A stretch of 64,000 nucleotides of DNA from Hyperoplus lanceolatus (lineage: Eukaryota; Chordata; Actinopteri; Uranoscopiformes; Ammodytidae). The notes beneath the pieces are model-generated. The model ran no database searches. It was not told the origin of the DNA and worked only from the letters and a program-made list of their open reading frames with translations. The stretch covers positions 28,618,501-28,682,500 of the forward strand of contig CM049406.2 in NCBI GenBank assembly GCA_026929865.2, written 5' to 3'. The translations under genes were made by a program, and so were the position numbers. Positions 1 through 13,911 of the stretch are shown in pieces (position 1 is the stretch's first letter; each line of letters begins with the position of its first letter).

Positions 1-1661
1 TTAAAAGCTCATTTTAAAGTCAAAAATACAAAACTTTAACCTACCTGTCTATCCTGCTCTCAAACGATACACAGTGCCCATGTATGAGTGAAAGTCATTG
101 TACTAATCGGTTATTTGATGACCTTATTTGGTGCTATGTTGTTGTGTCTAACCTTGTTGCTCTCATACCGTTAATAACAGTAAAGAACCCCTTGTGTATT
201 TTGATGTATCTTGGGTGCCATCCTATTAAAAGTTCCAGGAGAAATTTGGAAGCAATGACAGTCTGGCACCCATCAAAGATGAAATTATGGCATTGAAACC
301 ACATGGACAGGGAAGGTTGTTTAGAACTATGTTTTTTTTTCCTCCCATTAACATCTAGTGGTATGGATTTTACGGTATAACCTTTACGCAACACTTGTTT
401 TTTACACTAGACTAGACAGTGTTTATAACGCTTGCATGGTGGTTAAGCCAATGATTCAGTGGATCTCATGATGAGATACACGTGAAGGACACAACAGAAA
501 TCACTCAAATATCCAATTTATATGCTTTCAATGTGTTTTGATGATTTCACGGTTAACCTGTTTCGGCCTGGCTGATTTGGACCAGTGTGAAAGCTGTTGA
601 TTTTCTGTTTTCAGAGAAAGAAAAAATAACACATACTTAATAGGTCTGTTTACCACTCTGGCTAGTGTTTGTTGTGTAAAATGCAAAGTTGATTTATAAA
701 AGGATACTGTTGAAGAAAGAAAGATAAACGACTACAGTATACATGTATTGACAGCAAACTGTAAAGATGCCAGGCCATCTGTAAATGCAAAAAAAACAGT
801 ACAGCTGTCTTGTGCTTTTGAGCTATGGGATTTTTTTTCTCGCAAATTAATACAAGTCATTGATACGAGCCACAACAAAGTGACTACCCTCATGTAGCAT
901 CACAAAGCAAAACACCTCTCAAGACGTCTCTACCTATTTCAAAGAAAATCTGAAAGAAAGAAAAATGCATTGTCGCTGTTAATTAACAATCTGAACTTTC
1001 TTTTTCCGGCTTCGACACAGTTCAGAGCGCCGGCGTCTTCTTGGATGTACGAGACTTTTCAAAAAACTTTTTATCCTCATTACACTAATTAACAGCTTGC
1101 CAGGGTCACATTGGTATGCATTTGTCTAAGGAGTTACTTATGGAGGTATATCACAAGCAGATGAGCTTGTCATGGGAGCACATTATAAAGTACATTATAA
1201 TCCAATCAGCATGCAGCCTTTTGACTTTAATCAACCAAGCGGCCCATAGGAATTCTTTCTACACTGATCATTCTCACACAGCAAAGTGACCTGCAACCTT
1301 CATTCGGGCCTTTTGTGTCTACTATACAAAGCAGGCAGCTATTAAATTGTGTAATGTGTTTGTAGCTCTTAACATTTTGTTCAGGTTGTTAGCAGCCTAC
1401 ATACACACTGGGAGCTATTGTAAAAAAAAATAATAAAAAAAAAATGCCGTTATACCCTTGAGGATTTTCTGTGTGCTTGTCATTATGAGTCCTCTGGTGC
1501 TGCATCTGTCGTATAGCCCCTAATCACAGTAAACTGTAAATAACAGACTATGCTCCCGGGTATTAACCGCTTAAGTAAAGCACATATTGTATATATAAAG
1601 CATAATAAATATAAAAAGACAACATATTATTAAAAAAAACAAGCTCATCAGAAATTCCAAT
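1..1661. other. AT-rich non-coding stretch, nothing recognised
   Basis: No ORF with recognisable protein features, RNA gene or repeat structure was found. Only short A or T runs and scattered balanced-composition blocks (for example near 1000-1050) stand out. It most likely belongs to a leader intron or the upstream region of the brinp gene. Confidence 0.5.
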
Positions 1662-1676
1662 AAGATTCATCTATCT

Positions 1677-2172
1677 AAAAATTGGACCACAATGCACGCA
1701 TAATCATGGTGTATGGCATGGCTATTGCCAAAAGATGTATCCTGAGGCTGTGGAAGTCCGACTTGGCCCCCTAGTTTTATACCTGGCTGAGGGAATGGTG
1801 GGCATTCTACATGTGGAAAGGCTACGACATGAGCTGTCAGGTCACCCCCATAAATTCCCCGCTATATGGGGCCCAATGCTGCGGCACTTAGGGATCCAAA
1901 AGGTGTGAGGTTTGCCCCAATTTTTTTGGTTTTTGTTTTAGCTTTGTTTTGTTTCTTGTGTATTTATAGCTTATTTTCTTGACTCATTTTGTCTTAGTTA
2001 TTTATTTCACTTTTTTTCTGTATTCCCTGTCTGTTTATGTGAGGGAAGGGGAAGGGGAGGGGAGGGGGCAGGGGGTTGGGTGTTGTGTATGTATTGTATG
2101 TGTTTAATTATTCAGTTTTTTTGTCCATATGTAAAAAAAACATAACCACTAAAAAAAAAGTAAAAAAAAAAA
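1677..2172 (+). mobile_element. 5'-truncated L1-clade LINE with 15-bp target duplication
   Basis: The body holds the last part of an L1-type ORF2, a short GA/GT-rich 3' UTR and a 3' A-rich tail (2142-2172). It is flanked by identical 15-bp copies of AAGATTCATCTATCT at 1662-1676 and 2173-2187. A truncated 5' end, poly-A tail and long direct flanks are the signature of target-primed reverse transcription. The undamaged duplication suggests a fairly recent insertion. Confidence 0.85.
1727..1908 (+). pseudogene. L1-like ORF2 C-terminal remnant
   Basis: Reading from 1727 gives AKRCILRLWKSDLAP and then a TAG at 1772-1774. The reading continues in another frame from about 1777 (a block with VGILHVERLRHELSGHP) to a TGA at 1906-1908. 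A Trp-Lys-Ser motif followed by an amphipathic HVERLRHEL helix just before the stop resembles the extreme C-terminus of L1-type ORF2 proteins. The frameshift and stop make it a pseudogene. Assignment rests on motif memory. Confidence 0.6.
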
Positions 2173-2187
2173 AAGATTCATCTATCT

Positions 2188-3079
2188 TGCATCTGACGTG
2201 GGAATGTACATTATTATTAGGGAATAGAGTGTTGATGTGTAAAAAAATTATGTAAAGCTTTCAGTTTAAATGGTCTTGATGGATAGGGATCGCTGTAATG
2301 GAGCAGCCCTTTCAAAATGCATTCATGGCTTTACCAAAACATATAAGCTGCAATTCACAAAATCATTACATATGTTGTTGTTGTTGTTGTTGTAGGAAAT
2401 AACAACATATGAGCTCTGCTGCATTGACTGATAACTTGAGGAAGACATTTGCGTTAACATCGTCGGATGTCTTTAAAAATAAAAATACGCAATCAATTTG
2501 AACTGTAAAAATATGTCCACGTTGCCAGTTTCAAAAAAAGAAGCCCAAGGATTTATATCTTTAGCTTTAGGAGAAATTTGATCAGTATCGCAAATCTCGA
2601 CTGAACAGGGTCTGCTATCAAGAGGCTGCAGTTGTCAAACCGAATCAGCTAACACTTTGTCATGGTCTTGTTTGATTGGAGTTAATCCTCTTTTTTTTCA
2701 AATCGCTCATTTGCAAACATACATTTACTCTTGTGTGTGATTCTTAGCTTTTTTTTGTTGTGGTGATCATCCCCCTGATAATTAAAAGGGGGCCTCTCCT
2801 TGGGGGCTTCCTTTTAGCTGGGGCCCCGAAAAAAGAGCACAGTGTTAATCCAGCCATGCTTGAACAAGAAGAACCGTGGTACTAAACGGTTTACTGTAGA
2901 TTCCCTCACCCCTCAAGGTGAAGAAGATAGCAGGGAGAGATAATGCGGCATATTCACATGGCCAAGCACAAATGATAGTCTGCGAGAAGAGATAATGAAC
3001 AATGTGGCAAGTTCGAACTCAGATAGGATCGCTAGCCCGGAAATATGGCACAGGGACAGTGAGATTAAATATGTCTACC
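2188..3079. other. Non-coding stretch with a (TTG)n microsatellite
   Basis: A (TTG)7 run lies at about 2373-2393. No gene or other repeat was recognised. Confidence 0.5.
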
Positions 3080-3388
3080 ATTATTAAAGCTGTAGTGCGT
3101 AACTTCTGTCGGCCGCATGAGGAATTTCTGAGTAATTACTGAGTAATTACTTACAACAACACTGTTGGTTATTGTACATGAGGTAAGCCTTCGGTGATCG
3201 CCAGTGGATTTTTATACCTACTGCTGTACATCCAGGTTATTTCTTAGCAGTACAATCAACAACTGAAACATTTCTTTGGCGCTTCTTGGGGTTTTTCTGA
3301 GCTCCTGTGCCAGTGGGGGGGAGGGGCAGCTTGAATGTAACCGTCATTCATTCATATGAAAAAGTTACATACTATAGCTTTAATAATG
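3080..3388. mobile_element. MITE with ATTATTAAAGCT terminal inverted repeats
   Basis: The left end (attattaaagctgtagtgcg) and the inverse of the right end (attattaaagctatagtatg) match over about 23 bp with few differences. The element is about 309 bp, non-coding, and has a G-rich patch near 3317. Inside, an 11-bp unit (ctgagtaatta) is repeated twice at about 3129-3151. Size and termini fit a hAT-like MITE, but the superfamily is inferred. Confidence 0.7.
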
Positions 3389-3794
3389 ACCTTACACGTG
3401 TAGTTATAATTTTTCAATCTGTGAGTTTTGCATTTCAATTGACCTGGTTCGATTTATAGGGATCTCAGACTTAAAAGTTTAAAGAAACCACCGTTGCTCT
3501 ATGGAGAGTTAAATGCAGCACAGATGCATGATGGGGGTTCTAGTTTTTACGACGCTACTGCTGCACTTTCCGCCTCGGCAAAATGAAGTGTTACCGCTGC
3601 GGCCCCGTCCAAAGCAATTACAAGACCTCTGCCGGCTTTATTGAGGAGCGGTGCTGCTAAACTAAATGATTTTCTATAGGAATCCCAATGGGAAGAGATC
3701 ATTAAGAAATGGCTCTCAATCTGTCTGTGATGCAGCGAGAGATATACTGCCTTCTGTGTGTGTGGGTGTGTGCGTGTGTATATAAATATGTGTG

Positions 3795-3800
<6 letters not shown>

Positions 3801-3839
<39 letters not shown>
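3801..3839. repeat. (TG)n microsatellite
   Basis: Dinucleotide TG run within a wider TG-rich patch from about 3757. Poly-Cys-Val and His-Thr ORFs across it are artefacts of the repeat. Confidence 0.95.
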
Positions 3840-3842
<3 letters not shown>

Positions 3843-4043
3843 TGTTGGAGGTATATACATAGCCAGCGAGACTCGGCAGACTGTAATACATTTGGATGAA
3901 AAATTTGGATGAACTGACTATGAAGCGCTAATGCCTTGTTGTAATTGAGGCAGGTTGCTGCTGATGATGTCGGAAGGTGGAAATAAGCCTTCTATCTTAA
4001 CCTTCTCTTTCACTGTGTGTGGGCCAAGAGTGTCCCTTTCTTT

Positions 4044-7062
<3,019 letters not shown>

Positions 7063-7066
7063 TTAA

Positions 7067-8416
7067 GGCGAGACACCCCAGGTGAATAGGGATTTTTTTA
7101 AATTTATAGATATCATCATGAAACTTTGCCAGTTGATTACTGATACTAACACAATTATTTTGTGTATTACATGTTTTTCTTTAATATTTTATTAAATATG
7201 CAAATATGGCAATATTTAACCAATTATGCGTAAATTTGGGTCATTTTTCGAGAAAGAAATCGAGATGTTGGATAAAGCCAGAGTTAAAATCTCTATTTTA
7301 TTTTAACCACATATTAGTTTCTAAAGTTTTAACACAACAGATTTTGGATACAGCCTTTTTTCATTTAATAAATCAAAAAATACTATGTACTTGTCTTAGA
7401 AATGCATTTTCGGCATGTTTTTAAGAGGAAAATGTATCATAAATCAGACAATTAACAATAGATTAACAAATCCTTCTGTAAAAACCTTTAAAATAGTGCT
7501 ATGAATGATTATAGAAAGTTTGGTTGATGTCAGTGGTCTAGAAGTTGAGATATCTTTCTCAGAGTATTGAAAAAGTTCATTTTGAGAAAACGGCCGTTAA
7601 AGATAAAAATGTGAATTCTGCTGATAATCACTGATTATAGCTACAGATATTTATTTAATTAGGCCCTACACCCCTCAATGCCATATAGGCCTACCACTGC
7701 TTAACATATATAAACCATAGCATAGTAACATTTACATCCACACCCTAATTTAAACGTGATTCATTCATTATTAGCCACTGTCTGTTAACCTGCTCCGGAG
7801 TCGGCACAGACGCTCTCTCTCCCCTCTCCTCTGACAGTCTGTGTCTCTCCGACGTGATCGGCGTGATTTACATGTCTTTAACACTTCTCCCCTTCAAATG
7901 GCGATCATGTAATGTCCGTAGTCAATTGATTAAGTATTTTTTTTTGTGTTGGTTTGGCATATTTTCTACGTTTTTCCCATTTTATTTTGTGATTTTCGAG
8001 CTACCCGCGGCTAGCATCACGTGATGCCTTTTAGCGAATCACATCATCAGAAATGTGCATTAGCCAATGAGTTCACGTTCCTAGCATTGAATCCCTCCTC
8101 ACACTTTCACGATTGGTTACTGACACAAAGGAAATGACCATATTTTGATCCGATAACGTTGTGCTTGAGATTCAGAGCTCTCCAACAGTACCATGGTTAT
8201 TATGATTTATACAGCGGCCGCGGTGCTTTATGTTACGTTAGAATGCTCACTTTTGACGAATTTAGGAGCAAAATACAGACGCAAGCAGTCAAAGTTTAGT
8301 ATAATAAACACCTAAAACATATATTTTGGACCTTTTATCCATACTAGTATGAAAGAAGACATGTTATGGAAGCTAAATCTCAAAATTGACCAGTGCTTTG
8401 ACTGCCGTGTCTCGCC
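7067..8416. mobile_element. TTAA-flanked non-autonomous DNA transposon, copy 1 (1.35 kb)
   Basis: The termini are ggcgagacac at the left and its exact inverse gtgtctcgcc at the right. TTAA flanks both sides (7063-7066 and 8417-8420), so TTAA plus TIR reads as a perfect 14-bp inverted repeat. No transposase is visible, so the element is non-autonomous. TTAA duplications occur in piggyBac and Kolobok transposons. Ends starting with two purines fit Kolobok somewhat better, and they do not resemble the ends of the piggyBac at 41251-45402. A shorter, inverted relative lies at 19922-20670. Confidence 0.8.
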
Positions 8417-8450
8417 TTAATTAAATTGGCCATTGGAATTCACTGAAGTA

Positions 8451-9451
8451 GGGGAGAACGGGGTAAGTAGACACACTTTTTACTCTAGTGAGAATGGCTC
8501 ATCACCTAAACATCTTTCAATAGTCATTCCTACATTAAATTGAAGCTTAAGGTGTTGGCTTGAAATGTGTACCCCTCACTTTTTCTATCTTATTGTGATA
8601 AAGAAGACATTAATCATCAAAGACAACCTTACACATTGTGACAACCAACCCCATCAAGGGGTCGGTTGTCAAACACTATGGGGTTGTTTGTCACAATGTT
8701 ATCTTGATGGGAATAATCTTAAAAAGAAGGCAAGAATGTAGAACTAAATTTGAAAGTTTAATTGCATTGTCAAGTTGACAAATAAGCCTACATACACTCA
8801 ACAAAAATATAAACGCAACACTTTTGTTTTTGCTCCCATTTTTCATGAGATGGACTTAAAGATATAAAATTCCTTCCAGATAAACAATATTACCATTCCT
8901 CTCAAACATTGTTCACAAATTTGTCTAAATGTGTGATAGTGAGCACTTCTGCTTTGCTGAGATAATCCCACCTCACAGGCGTGCCACATCAAGATGCTGA
9001 TCTGACATCATGATTAGTGCACAGGTGTGCCTTAGACTGTCCACAATAAAAGCCCACTCTGAAATGTGCAGTTGAATTGAATTGAACTTGAATTTCTTGC
9101 TAGCATCAAGGCCAACAACCATCTGAAAACTAATTAACTTGCTAACCACAATCTAAACTATAGTTTATCCTTCACACTTTGTATGGGTAACAAGTGTTTT
9201 GTTATAAACCCATTGTGTAAAAGCCTAGAAGAAAAATACTGAGGAGCTAAATATTTTCAATTTGACATGAAAAACATAAACAGTCATCTCACCTCAAATT
9301 CAGCAGTCTAACTCCAAGGAAGACTATGTAGGTGACCTGTGATCCCAATTCTGGATATTTACATACCAAAATTTCACAGACAGCGCCTTCTGGTTCCGAG
9401 ATATAACGATTGTGACAACCAACCCGTGTGACAAATTACCCCGTTCTCCCC
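8451..9451 (-). mobile_element. Pogo-like MITE, copy A, interrupted by a Tc1 fragment
   Basis: The termini are GGGGAGAACGGGGTAA and its inverse (ending 9451), with TA on both outer sides (8449-8450, 9452-9453). This copy is inverted relative to those at 35668 and 52062. A Tc1-type fragment (8795-9073) replaces roughly the middle third of the host element. The family is assigned as pogo-like (Tc1/mariner) from the TA target and from a transposase-tail remnant in sister copies. The 9451 end abuts a 0.5-kb segment duplicated at 35155-35667. Confidence 0.85.
8795..9073 (+). mobile_element. Tc1-like 5' arm fragment inside the pogo-like MITE
   Basis: The sequence starts CACTCAACAAAAATATAAACG just after a TA and is nearly identical to the first 280 bp of the Tc1 element at 63176. 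It ends at gtgcagtt, where the pogo-like element resumes after a short ttgaattgaa filler. The host sequence between the insertion point and the resumption is missing compared with 55220-55445, so insertion was accompanied or followed by a deletion. Confidence 0.8.
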
Positions 9452-9453
9452 TA

Positions 9454-9964
9454 TGTAATTTTACTTTAAAAAAGGTTATGCAAATAAAATGAGATGTGCG
9501 GTGTTTCACCCATATTCTTCCACGCTTCCTCTGCAGTGCTCTTTAACTCTTTGATTAAAAAACTAATAGGACAATTATGCTTCTATAATTAAGCTAGTAT
9601 ACTTTAATATAAAAACACACAGCGCGGCTAAACGGTGATATTATTTGCTATTAACCTTTCTATGTGATGGAGTGTCATTGCATAGGTCAGGCAAAGAAAA
9701 TCTAGGCATGATTTAACTCACGGTTGGAGCAGCTGTGTGGGCGAGCGGCGAAATGAGCATAAACATGACAGTTTTAGAACGGACTCACTTTCCTGTATGG
9801 CTGCCAGACGGGGCCTTGGCTCTCCACCTGCCTGCTCGACCACTTATTGAAGATGAATTACTTTCTAGACGGCCATTACTTACTATGTGGAAATGGCCTT
9901 AAAAGGGATGGCCCAGCCCTTGTCAGCACAAATGTGAACAAACGCCATAAAGTCAGGCTCATTT
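9454..9964. repeat. Segment duplicated inverted at 35155-35667 (copy A)
   Basis: About 510 bp of mixed-composition, non-coding sequence, almost identical to the reverse complement of 35155-35667; only a handful of substitutions are visible by eye. It starts at the pogo-like end and stops at gtcaggctcattt. It has no transposon termini of its own. It looks like ordinary, possibly regulatory, host DNA copied as a passenger; a regulatory role is inference only. Confidence 0.85.
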
Positions 9965-10924
9965 AGAAACAGATCCATTACATGTAAGAAAATGTCGGCT
10001 CTTGAAATACAAGTTCCCACCACAGAGTATATGCTATTGAAAATGGCTTATTATGGGTGAATAATAAAGAAGTGGTTAAATAAATGTAAAATAATTACAT
10101 TTTCCAGTTTGGTCAGACATCAGCTGTATGTAAACATATCAAGAATGAACTCTTTTCAGGTCCATGCACAATAGAATAACACAAACAATATAGCAATAAA
10201 TAAATTTATTATAAAAATGTAAAATATATGAACAAAGTTATACAGAGAAAATTGTTCATTGTTGATGTTCCTGCTTTTCTATGCTTAAAAAATTAAAATG
10301 AATAAAAAAAACACATCGAACACTTTGAAGCCCAATTTGGAGGAAAGGCACATTCCCTTGAAGCATGCATATCTTTCTTTCTGTCTTAATTAGCGTCTCA
10401 TTCTTATTCACATCAGTATTTTTCTTGCACATGTCCAGCGAACGGACACAGCAGCCAAAAATAATTGCTTTCCATAAAAAGAATGCGATAATTACCGAGC
10501 GCTGTAACCGTATGCGTTTGGAATTAAAAATGTGTCCATCTGTGTTTCCAGGTATGTCTATGCGGATTATAGGAACTTGGCAAGTGGATATGTGCATCAC
10601 CTCTGTCACTGAATTTATTCTTACACCATTGTTGCCCTATATTAGCCCACACACAGCCTACCTGAAAATGTCTCTCACAGGACATTAATGCTTTAGCAGG
10701 CTCAATTAACAGCCAAATGTTCCTTTAGATAATCCCTGTGACATGAACCAAGATACAAAGTCAGTAATGTTCTAATAGACCCATTACTTTCAACATTGGT
10801 ACTGATTGTACTAATGGCTAAATGGATTTGTCAATGAAGAGTGTGTTAGCAGCTTTTGGTTGTGGATGCATGGCCCAACAATATTACAAACAAAACAGAG
10901 GACAAATGCATATGAATATCAAGA
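9965..10924. other. Non-coding stretch, nothing recognised
   Basis: No gene recognised. The block 10330-10690 is open on both strands for over 100 codons and has balanced composition. Its translations match no family I know, so it is more likely non-coding, perhaps conserved regulatory DNA. Confidence 0.45.
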
Positions 10925-11335
10925 TGCAGGGCTGCCAAGTTTCACCAAAAGTTTGGAGTGAGATTTTTTGGCCGAGGGACCCAAAACCGTGTCCTCTTTC
11001 CCACCCAATAATTTTTGCTAGTGTCCTGCAAGTTTATATATTGTTCATAATAAATCAGAAATAAAAGACAATTGGAAAATGTGATAAAACATCAAAAATC
11101 TTATTAAAAGAAACAAATTCATGAATTGCAAAGTCGTAGGACAGGTTTTAATTAAACATTGGGTGTGGACATATTATAAGTGGGGGTCTGGGGCCCCCCC
11201 CCAGAACATTTTGAGCATTAAACACTTAATTTCCTGCATTCTGGTGAATTTTTATGAAGCAATGTGTGCCTTTTCTGCATTCATTTTCATGTAAAGTAAA
11301 AGAGAACATTCACAGTTTCGCTGACACAAATTTAA
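10925..11335. mobile_element. Eroded interspersed element with CAGGGCTGCCAA-type end
   Basis: It starts near gcagggctgccaag, which resembles the CAGGG ends of fish hAT elements. It includes an internal block (aagtgggggtctgggg, then agaacattttgagcat, then ttcctgcattctggtg) that recurs at 22245-22305 plus 23504-23665. The right end was not found. Only the shared block is certain. Confidence 0.5.
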
Positions 11336-12839
11336 TCGAATAGCCTACAATGCATGTGTAGTGCTTTCAAATATCTCCTGTAGCCTATTGTTAAAACATT
11401 TGGTTAAACTGCAATAAAGGTAATTATTCTATATGTATTCAACATTGTATGGGTTATCCAATTATCCAATTTCAGTTCACCATTATTATATTAAATCTAT
11501 GACACTTGATGTCTTCTCAGAACATATTTTTCCCACAGTAACCTCTAAGATTAGTTACTCAATACATTCATTGAATTACTGTTGACACCATTTTAGAACA
11601 AAAATGTGTTGGTGTGTCAACCAGCCCAATAACATAATGCAAAACAAGCTTGAATATATATATATATATATATATATAAGTGAAGTGACTGATTTGAATT
11701 AAGGTGTTCTTACCTCTTTGTTCATTTAATACCGGCGTCCTTGTTCTCATTAATTTTCCATATAATTTGAACAAAGGGTGGGACTGGGAGGCTTCGGGCT
11801 TTTTTTAGTTTTGTAGTGTAACGCAGGGGGGCGTGGCCGTGGTGGTTTGCCAAGTGGCTGCTGCGGCTACGGGCTGCACACGGCCATGGACCTATAAAGA
11901 AACCGCGCGTGCAGAAAGCATGGCAGAAAGAGGATGTCACGGAACTCAGTCCGTTTAGCTTTTCAAAATAAGACTTTCAAAGTAAAAGTACCAAAAAAAA
12001 ATATATTACGGGGATTCAATTCTCTGCGTGAGAAAATGGAGGTGTAGCGTGTGAACTGGTTGATATGCGTGTGTCTCACGGCCAAAGCGTGACACTTGGC
12101 CGCTCTGAAGATGTATTTGGTGATCATAATGCCTAAAATCTTATTATAATGGATGGGTATGGCTGCATGTGTGTAACAGAGCACGAGTTATGGATTTTTT
12201 TAAAGTAGCAACATATCCAGCACACTCTCCTCTGGTTGTTGGTTTGGCCTTCTATATGTCTTTAAAATGCAATGGGCATTCGGCTACATGGCCAATTCTA
12301 GTCAATAATGTTTTTTATTGTCAGTTTAGCAGTGTGGGCAGATACTGTAGAGCAGTAATGGATGTTGCCAGTCAAAGCTGTCGCCCCTATAGCTTGTCAC
12401 AAATGATAGAATCAGCGATAGTTCCAATAGTATTTGTGATACCATCACAGAGGCTTTTAGAAAACACAAGGGAATCTGTAATTATAGAAATCAGAAGCAC
12501 CTCTAAAAAATCAATTTAACTCAGATCAACCTTTAAACTGATGTGTAATTTGATGCTATCTATCAGCAGTGCAATAACAAAAAGCAAATAATGGCTTAAA
12601 ATCAATCAGTAAATTCATCCGTGGATGAAAAAGCTATTAACCCCACAACTCCAATATCATGCTGCTCTCACGATGCTACGGCTGCTTAGTTAGAATGTAT
12701 TCATTTATATTTTTCAAAGGGAAGCCTTTGTAAAACTACAATCTGTATATACACTCACTCAAGTGGCCACACATGCTACCATAAGCTCATTAATGGATGT
12801 GCTTGGCTGACAATGTGGCTCCTTTATTAACATTGCATT
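11336..12839. other. Non-coding stretch with a TA repeat and a GC-rich patch
   Basis: A (TA)n run lies at 11654-11678. A GC-rich patch at 11815-11915 holds GC-box-like motifs (ggggggcgtgg) about 65 bp before a TATAAAG at 11891. No exon could be defined next to it. Confidence 0.4.
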
Positions 12840-12847
12840 GTATAGAC

Positions 12848-13903
12848 CAGTGCTTCTCAAATGGTGGGGCGCGACCCGTCTCAGGGGGGGCGCGAGCGGC
12901 AGGGGGGACTTAGTGTTTTTTTTTATTTTTTTTTATTTTTTTATATATATATTTTTTTTTCTTAAATAAACATTATACCAAGGGTCAGAAGTGTAACATA
13001 ATTTAGATCTTACAAAGAAAGGGAGTATCCACTCATTGGACAGAAGGCTGTCAACATCTTACTACCCTTTGCCACATCCTATCTGTGTGAGATTGGCTTT
13101 TCCACTGTTGCTGCACTCAAGACAAAGTACAGGTCCCAGCTTAACATTGAGCAAGAGTTAAGAGTAGCAGTATCAAGTTTGAAGCCCAGATTTGGAATGA
13201 TGTGCACTGCAAAGAGGGCTCACTGCAGCCACTAGAATACAGAGCAAATTGTATTTTTGTGTATTATAAGCAGAATGTGTTCATATAAAACAGACAATTA
13301 GGGAAATAAGTTCAAAATAATTGTGAAGGTGAATTTAGTTATATTAAAAAAGCTCAAACTGATGTAGCTGCCAGTTTCAAATAGTTCAGGGTTCAAGGCT
13401 TTTTTAATGTCTTGTGTTATGTTCAGGGAAAGTATGCAAATTGTACATTAAATATTGTTGCAAATGTTGCACACAAAGAGTAATGTTTATTTTTAAGTCA
13501 TATATATTTTTGAAAGGGAATAAGCTGATGAAGCTGACTGACAAGTGACCAATGTTTACTGTTTAAAAATGTTATTAATTAAATGAAAACCCCAGTGAAA
13601 CATTTGCTCTTGTTTCTGTGTTTTGAGATTCACACAGACTTGTTTAAATGTTACAAATTGAGTTAATAAACTTGGAAATTGTTTTAAGATGTTGCAGATG
13701 TCAGCCAATTTTATTAATCTATTTTAATAATAAGGTGATTGTATGCAGAATGCTGGTGCTAGCAACTCAAACTCATATATAACTCTTATACAGATAAATA
13801 AATAAATATTAGCAGGTTCTCAATAGTATTTCAATTTAGGGGGGTCGCGGAAAAATTTCAGTCTCCTAGGGGGGGCATGACAGAAAATAATTGAGAAGCA
13901 CTG
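12848..13903 (+). mobile_element. hAT transposon, deletion derivative, with 8-bp target duplication
   Basis: The ends are CAGTGCTTCTCAAATGG at the left and ...ATTGAGAAGCACTG at the right. Perfect 8-bp direct copies of GTATAGAC flank it at 12840-12847 and 13904-13911, the hAT hallmark. At 1056 bp it keeps only the C-terminal piece of the transposase (13017-13235). A shorter relative in the other orientation lies at 37830-38425. Confidence 0.92.
13017..13235 (+). pseudogene. hAT transposase C-terminal dimerisation region (ZBED5-like)
   Basis: The frame from about 13017 reads REYPLIGQKAVN, then LLPFATSYLCEIGFSTVAAL, then KTKYRSQLNIEQELRVAVS, and ends at TAG 13233-13235. This is the hAT C-terminal dimerisation domain, closest in memory to ZBED5/Charlie-type proteins: the conserved Leu-Pro, CE.GFS and N.E.eLR positions are present. 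The zinc-finger and RNase-H-like catalytic parts are absent, so it is a remnant that lost about four fifths of the gene. Confidence 0.8.
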
Positions 13904-13911
13904 GTATAGAC

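Noticed and set aside
9324-9509. A 61-codon ORF (RGERGNLSHGLVVTI...) recurring with near identity at 35610 and 55688
   Set aside because: It is just the conserved end of the pogo-like MITE read in one frame and crosses the element border in each copy; no evidence of translation.
10256-10688. Overlapping ORFs over 100 codons on both strands
   Set aside because: Mutual shadows without family resemblance; possibly non-coding conserved DNA, but no proof from sequence alone.
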